From: Pseudomonadota bacterium
Lineage (GTDB): Bacteria > Pseudomonadota > Alphaproteobacteria > Sphingomonadales > Sphingomonadaceae
Assembly (NCBI GenBank): GCA_023416515.1
Contig: JAEZHP010000038.1
Coordinates: 1-24,207 of the forward strand
DNA length: 24,207 bases
Direction of reading: 5' to 3'
Positions 1 to 7,723 of this stretch are shown one piece after another. Made by a program: the position numbers and the translations under genes. The notes under the pieces were generated by a model. The model saw only the letters and a list, made by a program, of their open reading frames with translations, did not search any database and was not told the DNA's origin. How positions within the stretch are numbered: the first letter of the stretch is position 1; every line of letters starts with the position of its first letter.

Positions 1-197
1 CGGCCTGCGGGCCCGGCCGACGGGGCCGCCGGGCGGGGGCCGGCGCCGGCAGCGGCGTTGCCGCCGGCCGCCGATTCGCTGCCGGCGGTGTTGCCGGTCG
101 CGTTGGCGGCGTTGGCTTCGTCGCGGCCGGAGTCACCGCATGCGGCAAGGCCGAGCGCGAGCGACCCGCACAGTGCAGTCAAAGCAATTCGACGCAT
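1..197 (-). CDS. Small lipoprotein, hypothetical (partial, cut by window edge)
   Basis: The reading frame starts with ATG at 197 and runs off the left end of the window, so only about 65 residues are visible. A good ribosome binding site (AGGAG) lies about seven bases upstream. The N-terminus MRRIALTALCGSLALGLAAC is a lipoprotein signal peptide with lipobox LAAC and the acylated Cys at residue 20. What follows is low-complexity, rich in Ala, Gly, Asn and later Pro. No enzymatic domain is visible in this part. It lies downstream of glnA in the same direction with a gap of about 140 bases, so co-transcription is possible but not shown. Its function is unknown. The start and lipobox are seen; membrane anchoring is inferred. 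Confidence 0.7.
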   Translation of the reverse strand, partial: MRRIALTALCGSLALGLAACGDSGRDEANAANATGNTAGSESAAGGNAAAGAGPRPAAPSAGPAG

Positions 198-313
198 GAA
201 GCTCTCCTACAAACAAACCCTCCGCCTCGCGCCTAACCGATGTTAGGCGACGAGGTTCCGGATCAGGGCATCGCAGGAGGAGGGCCGAACAGCGCCGCTT
301 GCGAAGAATTCCG

Positions 314-332
314 CCCCGGGGGGACCCCGGGG
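314..332 (-). terminator. Possible GC-rich hairpin after glnA
   Basis: Two copies of the palindrome CCCCGGGG (314-321 and 325-332) lie a few bases beyond the glnA stop codon and can pair with each other. No T-run follows on the minus strand, so this is at best a weak or factor-dependent terminator, or an mRNA 3' stabiliser. Confidence 0.2.
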
Positions 333-338
333 AGGGAC

Positions 339-1751
339 TCAGCCGCTATAGTACATGTCGTATTCGACCGGGCTGGGGGTGGTCTCCCAGCGCAGCTGCT
401 CTTCCCATTTGAGCTCCATGTAGGCGTCGATCTGGTCGTCGCTGAACACGTCGCCCTTGGTCAGGAACTCGCGGTCGTGGTGGAGCGCGAGGAGCGCCTC
501 GCGGAGCGAGCCGCACACGGTGGGGACGTCGGCGAGCTCCTGCGGCGGGAGGTCGTAGAGGTTCTTGTCCATCGGGTCGCCCGGATGGATCCGGTTCTGG
601 ATGCCGTCGAGACCGGCCATGAGAAGCGCGGAATAAGCGAGATAGGGGTTGGCGAGCGGATCCGGGAAGCGGAACTCGACCCGCTTGGCCTTCTCGCCGG
701 CGCCGTAGGGAATCCGGCACGAGGCGGAGCGGTTACGGCTCGAGTAGGCCAGAAGCACCGGCGCCTCGAAGCCCGGGACCAGGCGCTTGTAGCTGTTGGT
801 CGTCGGGTTGGTGAAGGCATTCAATGCCTTGGCGTGCTTGATCACGCCGCCGATGAAATAGAGGCAGGTTTCGGACAAGCCCGCATAGCCGTTGCCGGCG
901 AACAGGGTGTTGCCGCCCTTCCAGATCGACATGTGGGTGTGCATGCCGCTGCCGTTGTCGGCGCGGATGGGCTTCGGCATGAAGGTCGCGGTCTTGCCAT
1001 AGGCCTGGGCGACCATGTGGACGACGTACTTGTAGATCTGCATCCGGTCGGCGGTCTCGACCAGGGTGCCGAAGATCATTCCGAGTTCGTGCTGGGCGGG
1101 GGCGACCTCATGATGGTGCTTGTCCATCGGAAGGCCCATCTCGACCATGGTCGAGACCATCTCGGCGCGGATGTCCATCGCGCTGTCGACCGGCGCCACC
1201 GGGAAATAGCCGCCCTTGGCGCGCGGCCGGTGGCCGAGATTGCCGGTCTCATATTTCTGGTTGCTGTTGGTCGGAAGTTCGATGTCGTCGACCTGGAAGG
1301 ATGAGCCGGCATAGCCGTCCTCGAAGCGGACGTCGTCGAACATGAAGAACTCGGCCTCGGGGCCGACAAAGATGGTGTCGCCGATTCCGGTGGCCTTGAG
1401 ATAGGCCTCGGCGCGCTTGGCGGTCGAGCGGGGATCGCGGCCGTAGAGCTCGCCGGTCGAGGGCTCGACGATGTCGCAGAACAGGATCAGCATCGGGGTC
1501 GCGCTGAACGGATCGAGGGTCGCGGACTTGAGGTCCGGGCGAAGGATCATGTCGCTCTCGTTGATCGCCTTCCAGCCCTCGATCGACGAGCCGTCGAACA
1601 TCAGGCCGTCGGTGAGCGCGTCCTCGTCGATCGCGCTGGCGCACATCGAGAGGTGCTGCCACTTGCCCTTCGGGTCGGTGAAGCGAAGATCGACCCACTC
1701 GACCTCCTTGTCCTGGATCATCTTGAGAATGCTGCGCGCGTCGTTGGCCAT
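339..1751 (-). CDS. glnA: Type I glutamine synthetase (glutamate-ammonia ligase)
   Basis: This is a 470-residue cytoplasmic enzyme that makes glutamine from glutamate, ammonia and ATP. It has the full length of the bacterial GSI-beta class. The N-terminal beta-grasp part (residues about 15-100) is followed by the catalytic domain, with VGPEAEFF near the active site and NGSGMHTH further on. KNLYDLPP near residue 399 carries the tyrosine that GlnE adenylylates in this class, so activity is probably controlled by covalent modification as well as by PII. The ATG at 1751 has a GGGAG ribosome site five bases upstream. The adjacent plus-strand gene is divergent, and 237 bases separate the two starts. 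The glnB gene has the same direction but lies 3.4 kb upstream. The identification is secure. Confidence 0.97.
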   Translation of the reverse strand: MANDARSILKMIQDKEVEWVDLRFTDPKGKWQHLSMCASAIDEDALTDGLMFDGSSIEGWKAINESDMILRPDLKSATLDPFSATPMLILFCDIVEPSTGELYGRDPRSTAKRAEAYLKATGIGDTIFVGPEAEFFMFDDVRFEDGYAGSSFQVDDIELPTNSNQKYETGNLGHRPRAKGGYFPVAPVDSAMDIRAEMVSTMVEMGLPMDKHHHEVAPAQHELGMIFGTLVETADRMQIYKYVVHMVAQAYGKTATFMPKPIRADNGSGMHTHMSIWKGGNTLFAGNGYAGLSETCLYFIGGVIKHAKALNAFTNPTTNSYKRLVPGFEAPVLLAYSSRNRSASCRIPYGAGEKAKRVEFRFPDPLANPYLAYSALLMAGLDGIQNRIHPGDPMDKNLYDLPPQELADVPTVCGSLREALLALHHDREFLTKGDVFSDDQIDAYMELKWEEQLRWETTPSPVEYDMYYSG

Positions 1752-1850
1752 GATGCTCCCGTTTCGTCGCTGGTGGGCCGGTGCCCGGATTCGCTGGGTC
1801 GGCGGCCGTCATCCCAAGCCTCGGCCAGAGCGTCCAGTGGCGGCGGCGGA

Positions 1851-1869
1851 CATGTGAAGATTTCACGTG
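1851..1869. promoter_or_regulatory. Operator-like palindrome between glnA and the M16 gene
   Basis: The sequence reads CA-T-GTGAA-GAT-TTCAC-G-TG, with seven of eight arm positions paired around an odd centre. It lies between two divergent genes, where a regulator could act on either. It resembles CRP/FNR-type sites but the half-site spacing is one base too short for CRP. Its role is unknown. Confidence 0.35.
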
Positions 1870-1902
1870 GACGGTGGCAATGAAGAGCAGCGCCACAGTC
1901 AA

Positions 1903-1934
1903 GCGAAGAAGTTTTGCGAAGAAGTTGTTTTGCG
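1903..1934. repeat. Short tandem direct repeats in the glnA/M16 intergenic region
   Basis: GCGAAGAAGTT occurs at 1903-1913 and 1916-1926, and TTTTGCG at 1912-1918 and 1928-1934. The repeats sit just upstream of an AATAAT box (1939-1944) that could be a -10 element for the M16 gene. A TTGACT box on the minus strand (1902-1897) could be a -35 element for glnA, though no good -10 follows it. Confidence 0.4.
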
Positions 1935-1988
1935 GTGGAATAATGGCGCGGGCCTGGGATAGCATCGCCAGCTAACCAGGGGGGGCAT

Positions 1989-4850
1989 GTGAATTGGAAG
2001 TGGCTGAGGCTCGCGCCTCTGGGAATTGGTCTTGCGCTCGCGGGCTGTGCGACGACGGGATCGCAGGTTGCGGCACAGCCCGAGACATGGGCGGACAGGG
2101 GCAGCGATATTCCGGCCGATGAGGCGGTGCGCTTCGGGCAGTTGTCCAACGGCATGAGATACGCATTGATGCGCAAAGGAACGCCCGGCGGGGCGGCAGC
2201 GCTTCGGCTTCGTTTCGATTCGGGATCGCTTCAGGAGCGCGAGGACCAGCGCGGCCTCGCCCATTTCGTCGAGCATCTCGCGCTCAACGAGACCCGCAAC
2301 GTGCCGGAGGGCGAGTTCTTTCGAATTCTCGAACGGGCGGGGCTCAGCTTCGGACCGGACATCAACGCGCAGACCCAGCAGGCGCAGACCTTCTACATGC
2401 TCGACCTGCCGCGCACCGACGCCCGCACGGTCGACACCGCCCTGTTCCTGATGCGCGAGGTGGCGAGCGAAGCGACCCTGAGCGAAGCCGTGATCAACGG
2501 CGAGCGCGACGTCATCCTGGCCGAGGAACGGACCGCCGCAGCGCCGCAGATGCGCATGCTCGACGACGAATATGAGTTCCTGTTTCCAGGCGACCTGCTC
2601 GGGAGCCGGTCGCCGATCGGCTTGCCCGATGTGATCAGGACCGCTCCTCGCCAGAGCTTCGTGGACTATTATGACGGCTATTATCGGCCCGAACGGGCGA
2701 CCCTGATCGCGGTCGGCGATTTCGACCTGGCGGAGATGGAGGCCCAGATCCGCCAGCGTTTCTCCGACTGGCAAGGCCGCGGCGAGCCCGCGCAGGATCC
2801 CGCGCCCCTGACCCTGTCGGCCGGAGGCGGCAGGGTTCGAATCTTCCAGGCGGAGAATATCCCGACGAAGGTCGCTCTGTCCTGGGTCTCGCCGCGGCAG
2901 TCGGGACTGGAGAATTCCGAGCGGCGGATCGCGGAAATCCGGAGAGACATTGCGCTGGCGATATTCGGACGGCGCCTCGAGCGCCTGGCGTCCGGCGCCG
3001 ACGCCCCCTTCCTCGCCGCGGTCGCGGTGGAGGGACGGGTGGGAGACCGAGCCGATCTGGTCCAGATCGCGGCGGTCCCGCAGCCGAGCGGATGGGAGCC
3101 GGCGCTTCAGCGGATCGAGCAGGAGCAGCGCCGGGTCGTCCAGCATGGCTTCACCGACGACGAGCTCCAGCGCGAGGTTCGGCACAAGAGGGGCTTCGTC
3201 GACGGCGCAGTCCGGGCAGCGGCGACGAGAACGTCCTCAAGCCTTGCCATGTCGATCCTCAACGCGGTCAACGACGACCGGGTCTATTCGTCCCCCGAGA
3301 TGAATTCGTATCTGTTCGAGGAAGCGGTCGACGGGCTGACCGCGGCCGAGGTCACAGCGATCTTCCGGGAAATGGTCCAAGGCCCGCCGCAGGTTTATCT
3401 CGCCACCAGCCAACCGGTCGCGAACGGAGAAGCCGCTGTGCGCTCGGCGCTTGCTTCATCGGTGCAGGTCGCGGTGGCAGCGCCCGCGGCGACGCAGGCG
3501 CGAACCTGGCCCTATACGAGCTTCGGCGAGACCGGACAGGTCGCCGAGCGAAGGGACCTTCCGGAAGTCGGAGCGACCGCGGTGCGTTTCGCCAACGGAG
3601 TCCGCCTCACCGTCAAGCCGACGAAGTTCCGAAACGAGGAGGTCTCCGTATCGGTGCGCTTCGGGCAGGGCCTTCTCGGCCTGCCGGCCGACAGGACCAC
3701 TCCGATCTGGGCCATTCCGTCCGGCGCGTTCACGGGGGGCGGTCTCGGGCAGCTCGATTACGAGGAGGTCCAGCAGGCGCTTTCCGGCCGATCCTACGCA
3801 CTTTCGGCGGGGATGGACGAGCAGTCCTTCTATCTGCTCGGTTCGACCGAGACCGAGGAGCTCGAGGTCCAGATGCAGCTCCTCGCCGCCTATTTCCAGG
3901 ATCCCGCGTGGCGGCCGAGCGCCTATGATCGGCTGAAGGCCTACGGCGAGACCCTTCACGACACGCTTGGCGCAACGCCCCAGGGCGTGTTCCAGCGTGA
4001 CGGCGAGGTGCTGCTCCATGCCGGCGACCGGCGAATGGCGATCCCGAGCCGCGAAGAGATGGCGGCGAGCAGCGTCGGCGAGCTGTCGGCCATCGTCGCG
4101 CCGGCGCTGTCCAGCGGGCCGATCGAGGTCATCATCGTCGGGGACGTCGAGGTCGACGCGTCCGTCGCGGCTGTCGCTGCGACGTTCGGAGCCCTCCCGG
4201 TCCGCAACGCGGAGACGGCGCCGATGGCGCCCCTGGGCTGGACGACGGCAAGAAGCGCCACGCTCACGCACAAGGGCCGTGCCGACCAGGCATTGGGGTT
4301 CCTCGCCTGGCCGACCACCGACGCCTTCACCGACCAGCGCCGGGCGAACGGCCTGGACCTGCTCGCGCGGATCTTCCAATCGCGGCTGACCGACGAGATC
4401 CGCGAGCGCCAGGGAGCCGCCTATTCGCCGCAGGCGTCGAACGACGGGTCGAAGGCGATCCCCGGCGCCGGACATTTCGGCGCGATGGTGGAAGTGCCGC
4501 CGGGCGCGGTGGAGTCCTTCTTCCAGAGCGCGCTGGAGATCGCGCGGTCGCTCCGCGAAGAGCCGATCGCGGCCGACGAGCTCGACCGGGCGCGGCTGCC
4601 GCTCGTTGAAGCAATGCAGCGAAGCCGGAACAGCGACAATTCGTGGTGGCTGGACGCGCTGAGCGGGGTCGCCGAGAATCCCCAGCGCGCCGCGAGCCTA
4701 CGCGACGCGGTGGCGATCGTGTCCGGCCTCACCGCCGCCGACCTGCAAAGCCTGGCCAGGGAATATCTGACCGATGACAAGGCGTGGCGGCTCAGCGTGC
4801 TGCCGGAGCGGGCAGAGACGGTCACCGCCGCCGCGGCGCAGGCTCAGTAG
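1989..4850 (+). CDS. M16 family zinc metallopeptidase, lipoprotein
   Basis: This 953-residue protein belongs to the insulysin/pitrilysin-like M16 family. The GTG start at 1989 is preceded by an A-GGGGGG ribosome site; an ATG two bases earlier runs straight into a stop codon. Residues 1-20 form a lipoprotein signal with lipobox LAGC (Cys 20), so the protein is probably anchored in the envelope facing the periplasm. The inverted zinc motif HFVEH lies at residues 92-96. The third ligand is Glu 172 in INGERDVI, 76 residues after His 96, as the family requires. A second M16-like half begins near residue 500 and lacks HxxEH, as is usual for the non-catalytic half. The 3' end overlaps the convergent helix-turn-helix gene by 7 bases. 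The substrate is unknown; peptide or misfolded-protein turnover is an inference. Confidence 0.93.
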   Translation: MNWKWLRLAPLGIGLALAGCATTGSQVAAQPETWADRGSDIPADEAVRFGQLSNGMRYALMRKGTPGGAAALRLRFDSGSLQEREDQRGLAHFVEHLALNETRNVPEGEFFRILERAGLSFGPDINAQTQQAQTFYMLDLPRTDARTVDTALFLMREVASEATLSEAVINGERDVILAEERTAAAPQMRMLDDEYEFLFPGDLLGSRSPIGLPDVIRTAPRQSFVDYYDGYYRPERATLIAVGDFDLAEMEAQIRQRFSDWQGRGEPAQDPAPLTLSAGGGRVRIFQAENIPTKVALSWVSPRQSGLENSERRIAEIRRDIALAIFGRRLERLASGADAPFLAAVAVEGRVGDRADLVQIAAVPQPSGWEPALQRIEQEQRRVVQHGFTDDELQREVRHKRGFVDGAVRAAATRTSSSLAMSILNAVNDDRVYSSPEMNSYLFEEAVDGLTAAEVTAIFREMVQGPPQVYLATSQPVANGEAAVRSALASSVQVAVAAPAATQARTWPYTSFGETGQVAERRDLPEVGATAVRFANGVRLTVKPTKFRNEEVSVSVRFGQGLLGLPADRTTPIWAIPSGAFTGGGLGQLDYEEVQQALSGRSYALSAGMDEQSFYLLGSTETEELEVQMQLLAAYFQDPAWRPSAYDRLKAYGETLHDTLGATPQGVFQRDGEVLLHAGDRRMAIPSREEMAASSVGELSAIVAPALSSGPIEVIIVGDVEVDASVAAVAATFGALPVRNAETAPMAPLGWTTARSATLTHKGRADQALGFLAWPTTDAFTDQRRANGLDLLARIFQSRLTDEIRERQGAAYSPQASNDGSKAIPGAGHFGAMVEVPPGAVESFFQSALEIARSLREEPIAADELDRARLPLVEAMQRSRNSDNSWWLDALSGVAENPQRAASLRDAVAIVSGLTAADLQSLAREYLTDDKAWRLSVLPERAETVTAAAAQAQ

Positions 4851-5104
4851 TTTCGGCGGCGCGCCGCGATCAGCATCCGAAGGAGCATCCCGACCGGGCG
4901 CGGAACGCCGACCTTGCCCTCGAGCCACAGGCTCACCGCAGAGCGGCTGACTCCGATCGCGTTCGCGAGATCGGCCTGGGTTCGGTAGCCGAGGACCAGC
5001 ATCGCCCGGCGGAGCTCCTCGGGGGGCATGGTGGCGCGAAGCTTGTCGTCCGCGGCGGCCGAGCCCGGACGATCGTCCTGTCCTGTGTCGCTCGCTTCGG
5101 CCAT
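4844..5104 (-). CDS. Small helix-turn-helix DNA-binding protein downstream of glnB
   Basis: This 86-residue protein has a polar, acidic N-terminal tail (residues 1-22) followed by one compact DNA-binding domain. The segment RTQADLANAIGVSRSAVSLW is a classic XRE/Cro-type helix-turn-helix, with the recognition helix at SRSAVSLWLEG. There is no second domain and no ligand-binding part. The ATG at 5104 lies ten bases after the glnB stop codon on the same strand, with a weak GAAGG ribosome site, so the two genes are probably one transcript. The 3' end overlaps the convergent M16 gene by 7 bases. A small transcriptional repressor is the natural reading, but its target is unknown and any link to nitrogen control rests only on position. 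Confidence 0.85.
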   Translation of the reverse strand: MAEASDTGQDDRPGSAAADDKLRATMPPEELRRAMLVLGYRTQADLANAIGVSRSAVSLWLEGKVGVPRPVGMLLRMLIAARRRNY

Positions 5105-5114
5105 GGCCTTCGCT

Positions 5115-5453
5115 TCAGATCGCGTCGGAGTCGCGCTCGCCGGTGCGGATTCGGATGGCTTGCTCGACGGGGGAGACGAAGATCTTGCCGTCGCCGATGC
5201 GGCCGGTCCTTGCGGCGGCGGCGATGGCCTCGACCACCCGGCTGACCTGATCGTCGTCGACGACGACCTCGAGCTTCACCTTGGGCAGGAAGTCGACGAC
5301 ATATTCGGCGCCGCGGTAGAGCTCGGTATGGCCCTTCTGGCGGCCGAAGCCCTTGGCCTCGGTGACCGTGATTCCGGAGACGCCGGCATCGGTCAGCGCC
5401 TCCTTCACCTCGTCGAGCTTGAACGGCTTGATGACGGCTTCGATCTTCTTCAC
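5115..5453 (-). CDS. glnB: Nitrogen regulatory protein P-II
   Basis: PII is a trimeric cytoplasmic signal protein that reads 2-oxoglutarate, ATP and ADP and controls GlnE, NtrB and other partners. I chose the GTG at 5453 because it gives 112 residues, the usual family length, beginning (M)KKIEAVIKPFKLDEVKEAL. It also places the T-loop tyrosine at the canonical position 51 in the segment ELYRGAEYVVDF. An in-frame ATG at 5465 would add four residues (MVAG) and cannot be excluded; neither start has a strong ribosome site. The C-terminal signature RTGRIGDGKIFV is complete. The small helix-turn-helix gene follows ten bases downstream. Tyr 51 implies control by GlnD uridylylation, which is known for the family and not shown here. 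Confidence 0.95.
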   Translation of the reverse strand: MKKIEAVIKPFKLDEVKEALTDAGVSGITVTEAKGFGRQKGHTELYRGAEYVVDFLPKVKLEVVVDDDQVSRVVEAIAAAARTGRIGDGKIFVSPVEQAIRIRTGERDSDAI

Positions 5454-5536
5454 GCCGGCGACCATAAGCCGGCTTCGGCCCGACGCAAGCGACGCGGGCG
5501 GAGGCGGCGCAAAAGTCAGGCGGGGTTCAGGCGCCG

Positions 5537-5545
5537 TGCTATATC
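5537..5545 (+). promoter_or_regulatory. Candidate extended -10 promoter
   Basis: TG-C-TATATC at 5537-5545 matches an extended -10 element and lies 40 bases before the start of the secreted-protein gene at 5585. No convincing -35 element is seen. Confidence 0.3.
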
Positions 5546-5584
5546 TGGCTCGCAGAGCCACATTCAGGTGAGCGAGACACGATC

Positions 5585-5983
5585 ATGACACGCAAGCTTC
5601 TCCCACTCCTCATCGCCGGAGTCGCGCTGGCCGCCGGCCCCGCCCAGGCGCGCGATCGGCTGTCGCCGGAAGCCCAGCTCGCCCGAATGCTCGAGGGCCG
5701 GGTTGCCGGCGAGCCGGTCGATTGCATCAACCTGCGCAATGTGCGCGGGAGCAGCGTGATCCGCGACACGGCCATCGTCTACGACGCCGGCAGCGTGATC
5801 TACGTCAACCGGCCGCGTGCCGGAGCCGACCAGCTCGACGACTGGAGCGCGCAGGTGAGCCGGCCGTTCGGCAACCGCCTGTGCAGCATCGACCCGGTGC
5901 AGCTGATCGACCTGACGAGCGGCACCTTCAGGGGCGTCGTCTTCCTCGACGAGTTCGTGCCCTACCGCCGCGCGCGCGACTGA
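5585..5983 (+). CDS. Secreted protein of unknown function, two conserved-looking cysteines
   Basis: This 132-residue protein begins with a Sec signal peptide: MTRKLL, a hydrophobic core, then cleavage predicted after AQA (residue 22). The mature part has two cysteines, Cys 47 in DCINLRNVR and Cys 100 in NRLCSID, which could form one disulfide in the periplasm. Between them is a beta-rich stretch (DTAIVYDAGSVIYVNRP). I do not recognise a named domain. I have the impression that similar short signal-peptide proteins with a CINLRN-type motif are common in sphingomonads, but this was not searched. The gene is divergent from glnB (about 130 bases between starts) and convergent with map. It is probably a single-gene transcript. 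Confidence 0.8.
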   Translation: MTRKLLPLLIAGVALAAGPAQARDRLSPEAQLARMLEGRVAGEPVDCINLRNVRGSSVIRDTAIVYDAGSVIYVNRPRAGADQLDDWSAQVSRPFGNRLCSIDPVQLIDLTSGTFRGVVFLDEFVPYRRARD

Positions 5984-6059
5984 CTCGCGCCGGCGCAATG
6001 ACGATTGAAGCGGCCCGGCCTTGCGACTGGGGCGTTTTCATATGGAGGGTGGCGCGGCC

Positions 6060-6878
6060 TCAGTAAGGCGGCTTGTCGAGGCCCTTCGGGCTCTTCGTGA
6101 AGATCTCGCAGCCGTCCTCGGTAATTCCGATCGAATGCTCGAACTGGGCGGAGAGCGAGCGGTCGCGGGTGACCGCGGTCCAGCCGTCGTCGAGGATCTT
6201 GGCCGCCTGCTTGCCGATGTTGATCATCGGCTCGATGGTGAAGAACATTCCGGGCTTGAGCTCCGGGCCGGTGCCGGCGCGGGCGGCATGGATGACCTCC
6301 GGCGCATCGTGGAAGACCTGGCCGAGGCCGTGGCCGCAGAAATCGCGGACGACCGAATAGCGGTTGGCCTCCGCATGGCGCTGGATTGCTGCGCCGATGT
6401 CGCCGAGATGATTGCCGGGCTTCGCCTGCTCGATCCCGAGCATCAGGCAGTCATAGGTGATGTCGACGAGGCGGCGCGCCTTGATGCCGACGTCGCCGAC
6501 CAGATACATTCGGCTGCTGTCGCCGTGCCAGCCGTCGAGGATCGGAGTGACGTCGATGTTGACGATGTCGCCCTCCTTGAGGACCTTCTCGCCCGGGATG
6601 CCGTGGCAGATGACGTGGTTGATCGAGGTGCAGCAGCTCTTGGTGTAGCCGCGATAGCCGAGAGTGGCGGGGATTGCGCCGCGGGCGCGCATCTCCTGGA
6701 AGACGATGTCGTCGAGCTCCTGGGTGGTCACTCCCGGGACGACGTGAGGCACCAAAGCGTCGAGGATCTCGGCCGCCACCCGCCCGGCGCGGCGCATGCC
6801 TTCGAAGCCCGCGGGCCCGTGAAGCTTGATCGCGCCTGAGCGGCCGATGACGACGTCGTTGGTGACCATGTCCTGCAT
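6060..6878 (-). CDS. map: Type I methionine aminopeptidase
   Basis: This 272-residue cytosolic metalloprotease removes the initiator methionine from new proteins. The five metal ligands of the pita-bread fold are all present: Asp 109 (NIDVTP), Asp 120 (HGDSSRMY), His 183 (GHGLGQVFH), Glu 216 (FTIEPM) and Glu 247 (QFEHSI). His 92 in CHGIP is the usual substrate-contact histidine. There is no N-terminal zinc-finger extension, as in other bacterial type I enzymes. The start is uncertain by three codons: ATG at 6878 has GGAG only two bases away, while ATG at 6869 (MVTNDVV) has AGGA immediately before it. The gene is divergent from the CinA-like gene, with 83 bases between starts. Confidence 0.96.
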   Translation of the reverse strand: MQDMVTNDVVIGRSGAIKLHGPAGFEGMRRAGRVAAEILDALVPHVVPGVTTQELDDIVFQEMRARGAIPATLGYRGYTKSCCTSINHVICHGIPGEKVLKEGDIVNIDVTPILDGWHGDSSRMYLVGDVGIKARRLVDITYDCLMLGIEQAKPGNHLGDIGAAIQRHAEANRYSVVRDFCGHGLGQVFHDAPEVIHAARAGTGPELKPGMFFTIEPMINIGKQAAKILDDGWTAVTRDRSLSAQFEHSIGITEDGCEIFTKSPKGLDKPPY

Positions 6879-6961
6879 CGCTCCGATATAGCGACGCCAG
6901 GGTGCATTCTCAATGAACCGGGCCGCTTGTCGCGCCCGATTTGTTGAGCCATTGCCGACCC

Positions 6962-7723
6962 ATGGCGAGCGAGCGCATCTGGACTGCCGGGCTGCTGGTG
7001 ATCGGCGACGAGATCCTGTCCGGGCGGACCCAGGACCTGAATGTCGCGCAGATCGGCACCTGGCTGAACCTTCAGGGGATCCGGCTCACCGAGGTGCGGA
7101 TGGTGCCGGACCGGATCGAGGCGATCGCCGAGGCGACCAATGCACTCCGCACCCGCTACGACTATCTGTTCACGACCGGCGGGATCGGGCCCACCCATGA
7201 CGACATCACCGTCGACGGGATCGCGGCGGCGCTGGACCTGCCGGTGGTCGTTCATCCCGCCGCGCGGGCGGCGCTTGAGGCCTATTATTCGGCCCGCGGC
7301 GATCGCGTGAACGAGGCGCGGCTTCGAATGGCGCGCGTGCCGAAAGGGGCCGAGCTCATCGAGAATCGCTTTTCGGGCGCTCCCGGGATCAAGGTCGGGA
7401 ATGTCTACATCCTCGCCGGAGTGCCGCGAATCGCCGCTATGATGCTCGATGCGCTGACCGGAACGCTTGAGGGCGGGCGGCCGCTGGTGTCGCGAACGCT
7501 CGGCTGCTGGGCGGCGGAAAGCGAGGTCGCCGAGCTGCTCGAGGCGACCGAAAAGGCGCATGAGCGCTGCCAGATCGGCTCCTATCCGTTCTTTCGCGAC
7601 GGCAAGGCGGGGGCCAATTTCGTGGTTCGAAGCGACGACGAGGCGGCGCTCGAAGCCTGTGCCGGAGCGCTCGAGCGGGCGCTTGCGGCACTCGGCTATG
7701 AAGTGACGGTCGGCGGGATCTAG
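6962..7723 (+). CDS. CinA-type competence/damage-inducible protein, molybdopterin-binding domain only
   Basis: This 253-residue protein is essentially one MoCF_biosynth (MoaB/MogA-like) domain. The motifs GDEILSGRTQDLN (15-27) and GGIGPTHDD (73-81) mark the nucleotide/molybdopterin-binding fold shared with CinA. The C-terminal nicotinamide-nucleotide amidase domain of full-length CinA is absent. I chose the ATG at 6962; a TTG at 6941 would add seven residues with no ribosome site. No strong ribosome site is seen for the ATG either. The stop codon overlaps the end of the convergent diguanylate cyclase gene by four bases. Stand-alone versions of this domain are known in alphaproteobacteria. The reaction is uncertain; pyrophosphatase activity on nucleotide cofactors is the usual family suggestion. 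Confidence 0.88.
   Translation: MASERIWTAGLLVIGDEILSGRTQDLNVAQIGTWLNLQGIRLTEVRMVPDRIEAIAEATNALRTRYDYLFTTGGIGPTHDDITVDGIAAALDLPVVVHPAARAALEAYYSARGDRVNEARLRMARVPKGAELIENRFSGAPGIKVGNVYILAGVPRIAAMMLDALTGTLEGGRPLVSRTLGCWAAESEVAELLEATEKAHERCQIGSYPFFRDGKAGANFVVRSDDEAALEACAGALERALAALGYEVTVGGI

Noticed and set aside
240..1304. Long open frame (354 codons) on the plus strand opposite glnA
   Set aside because: It lies wholly antisense to an unmistakable glnA, has no domain, and is the usual shadow frame of high-GC coding DNA.
1851..1869. CRP-binding site
   Set aside because: The half-sites TGTGA and TCACG are five bases apart where CRP needs six, so it is kept only as an unassigned palindrome.
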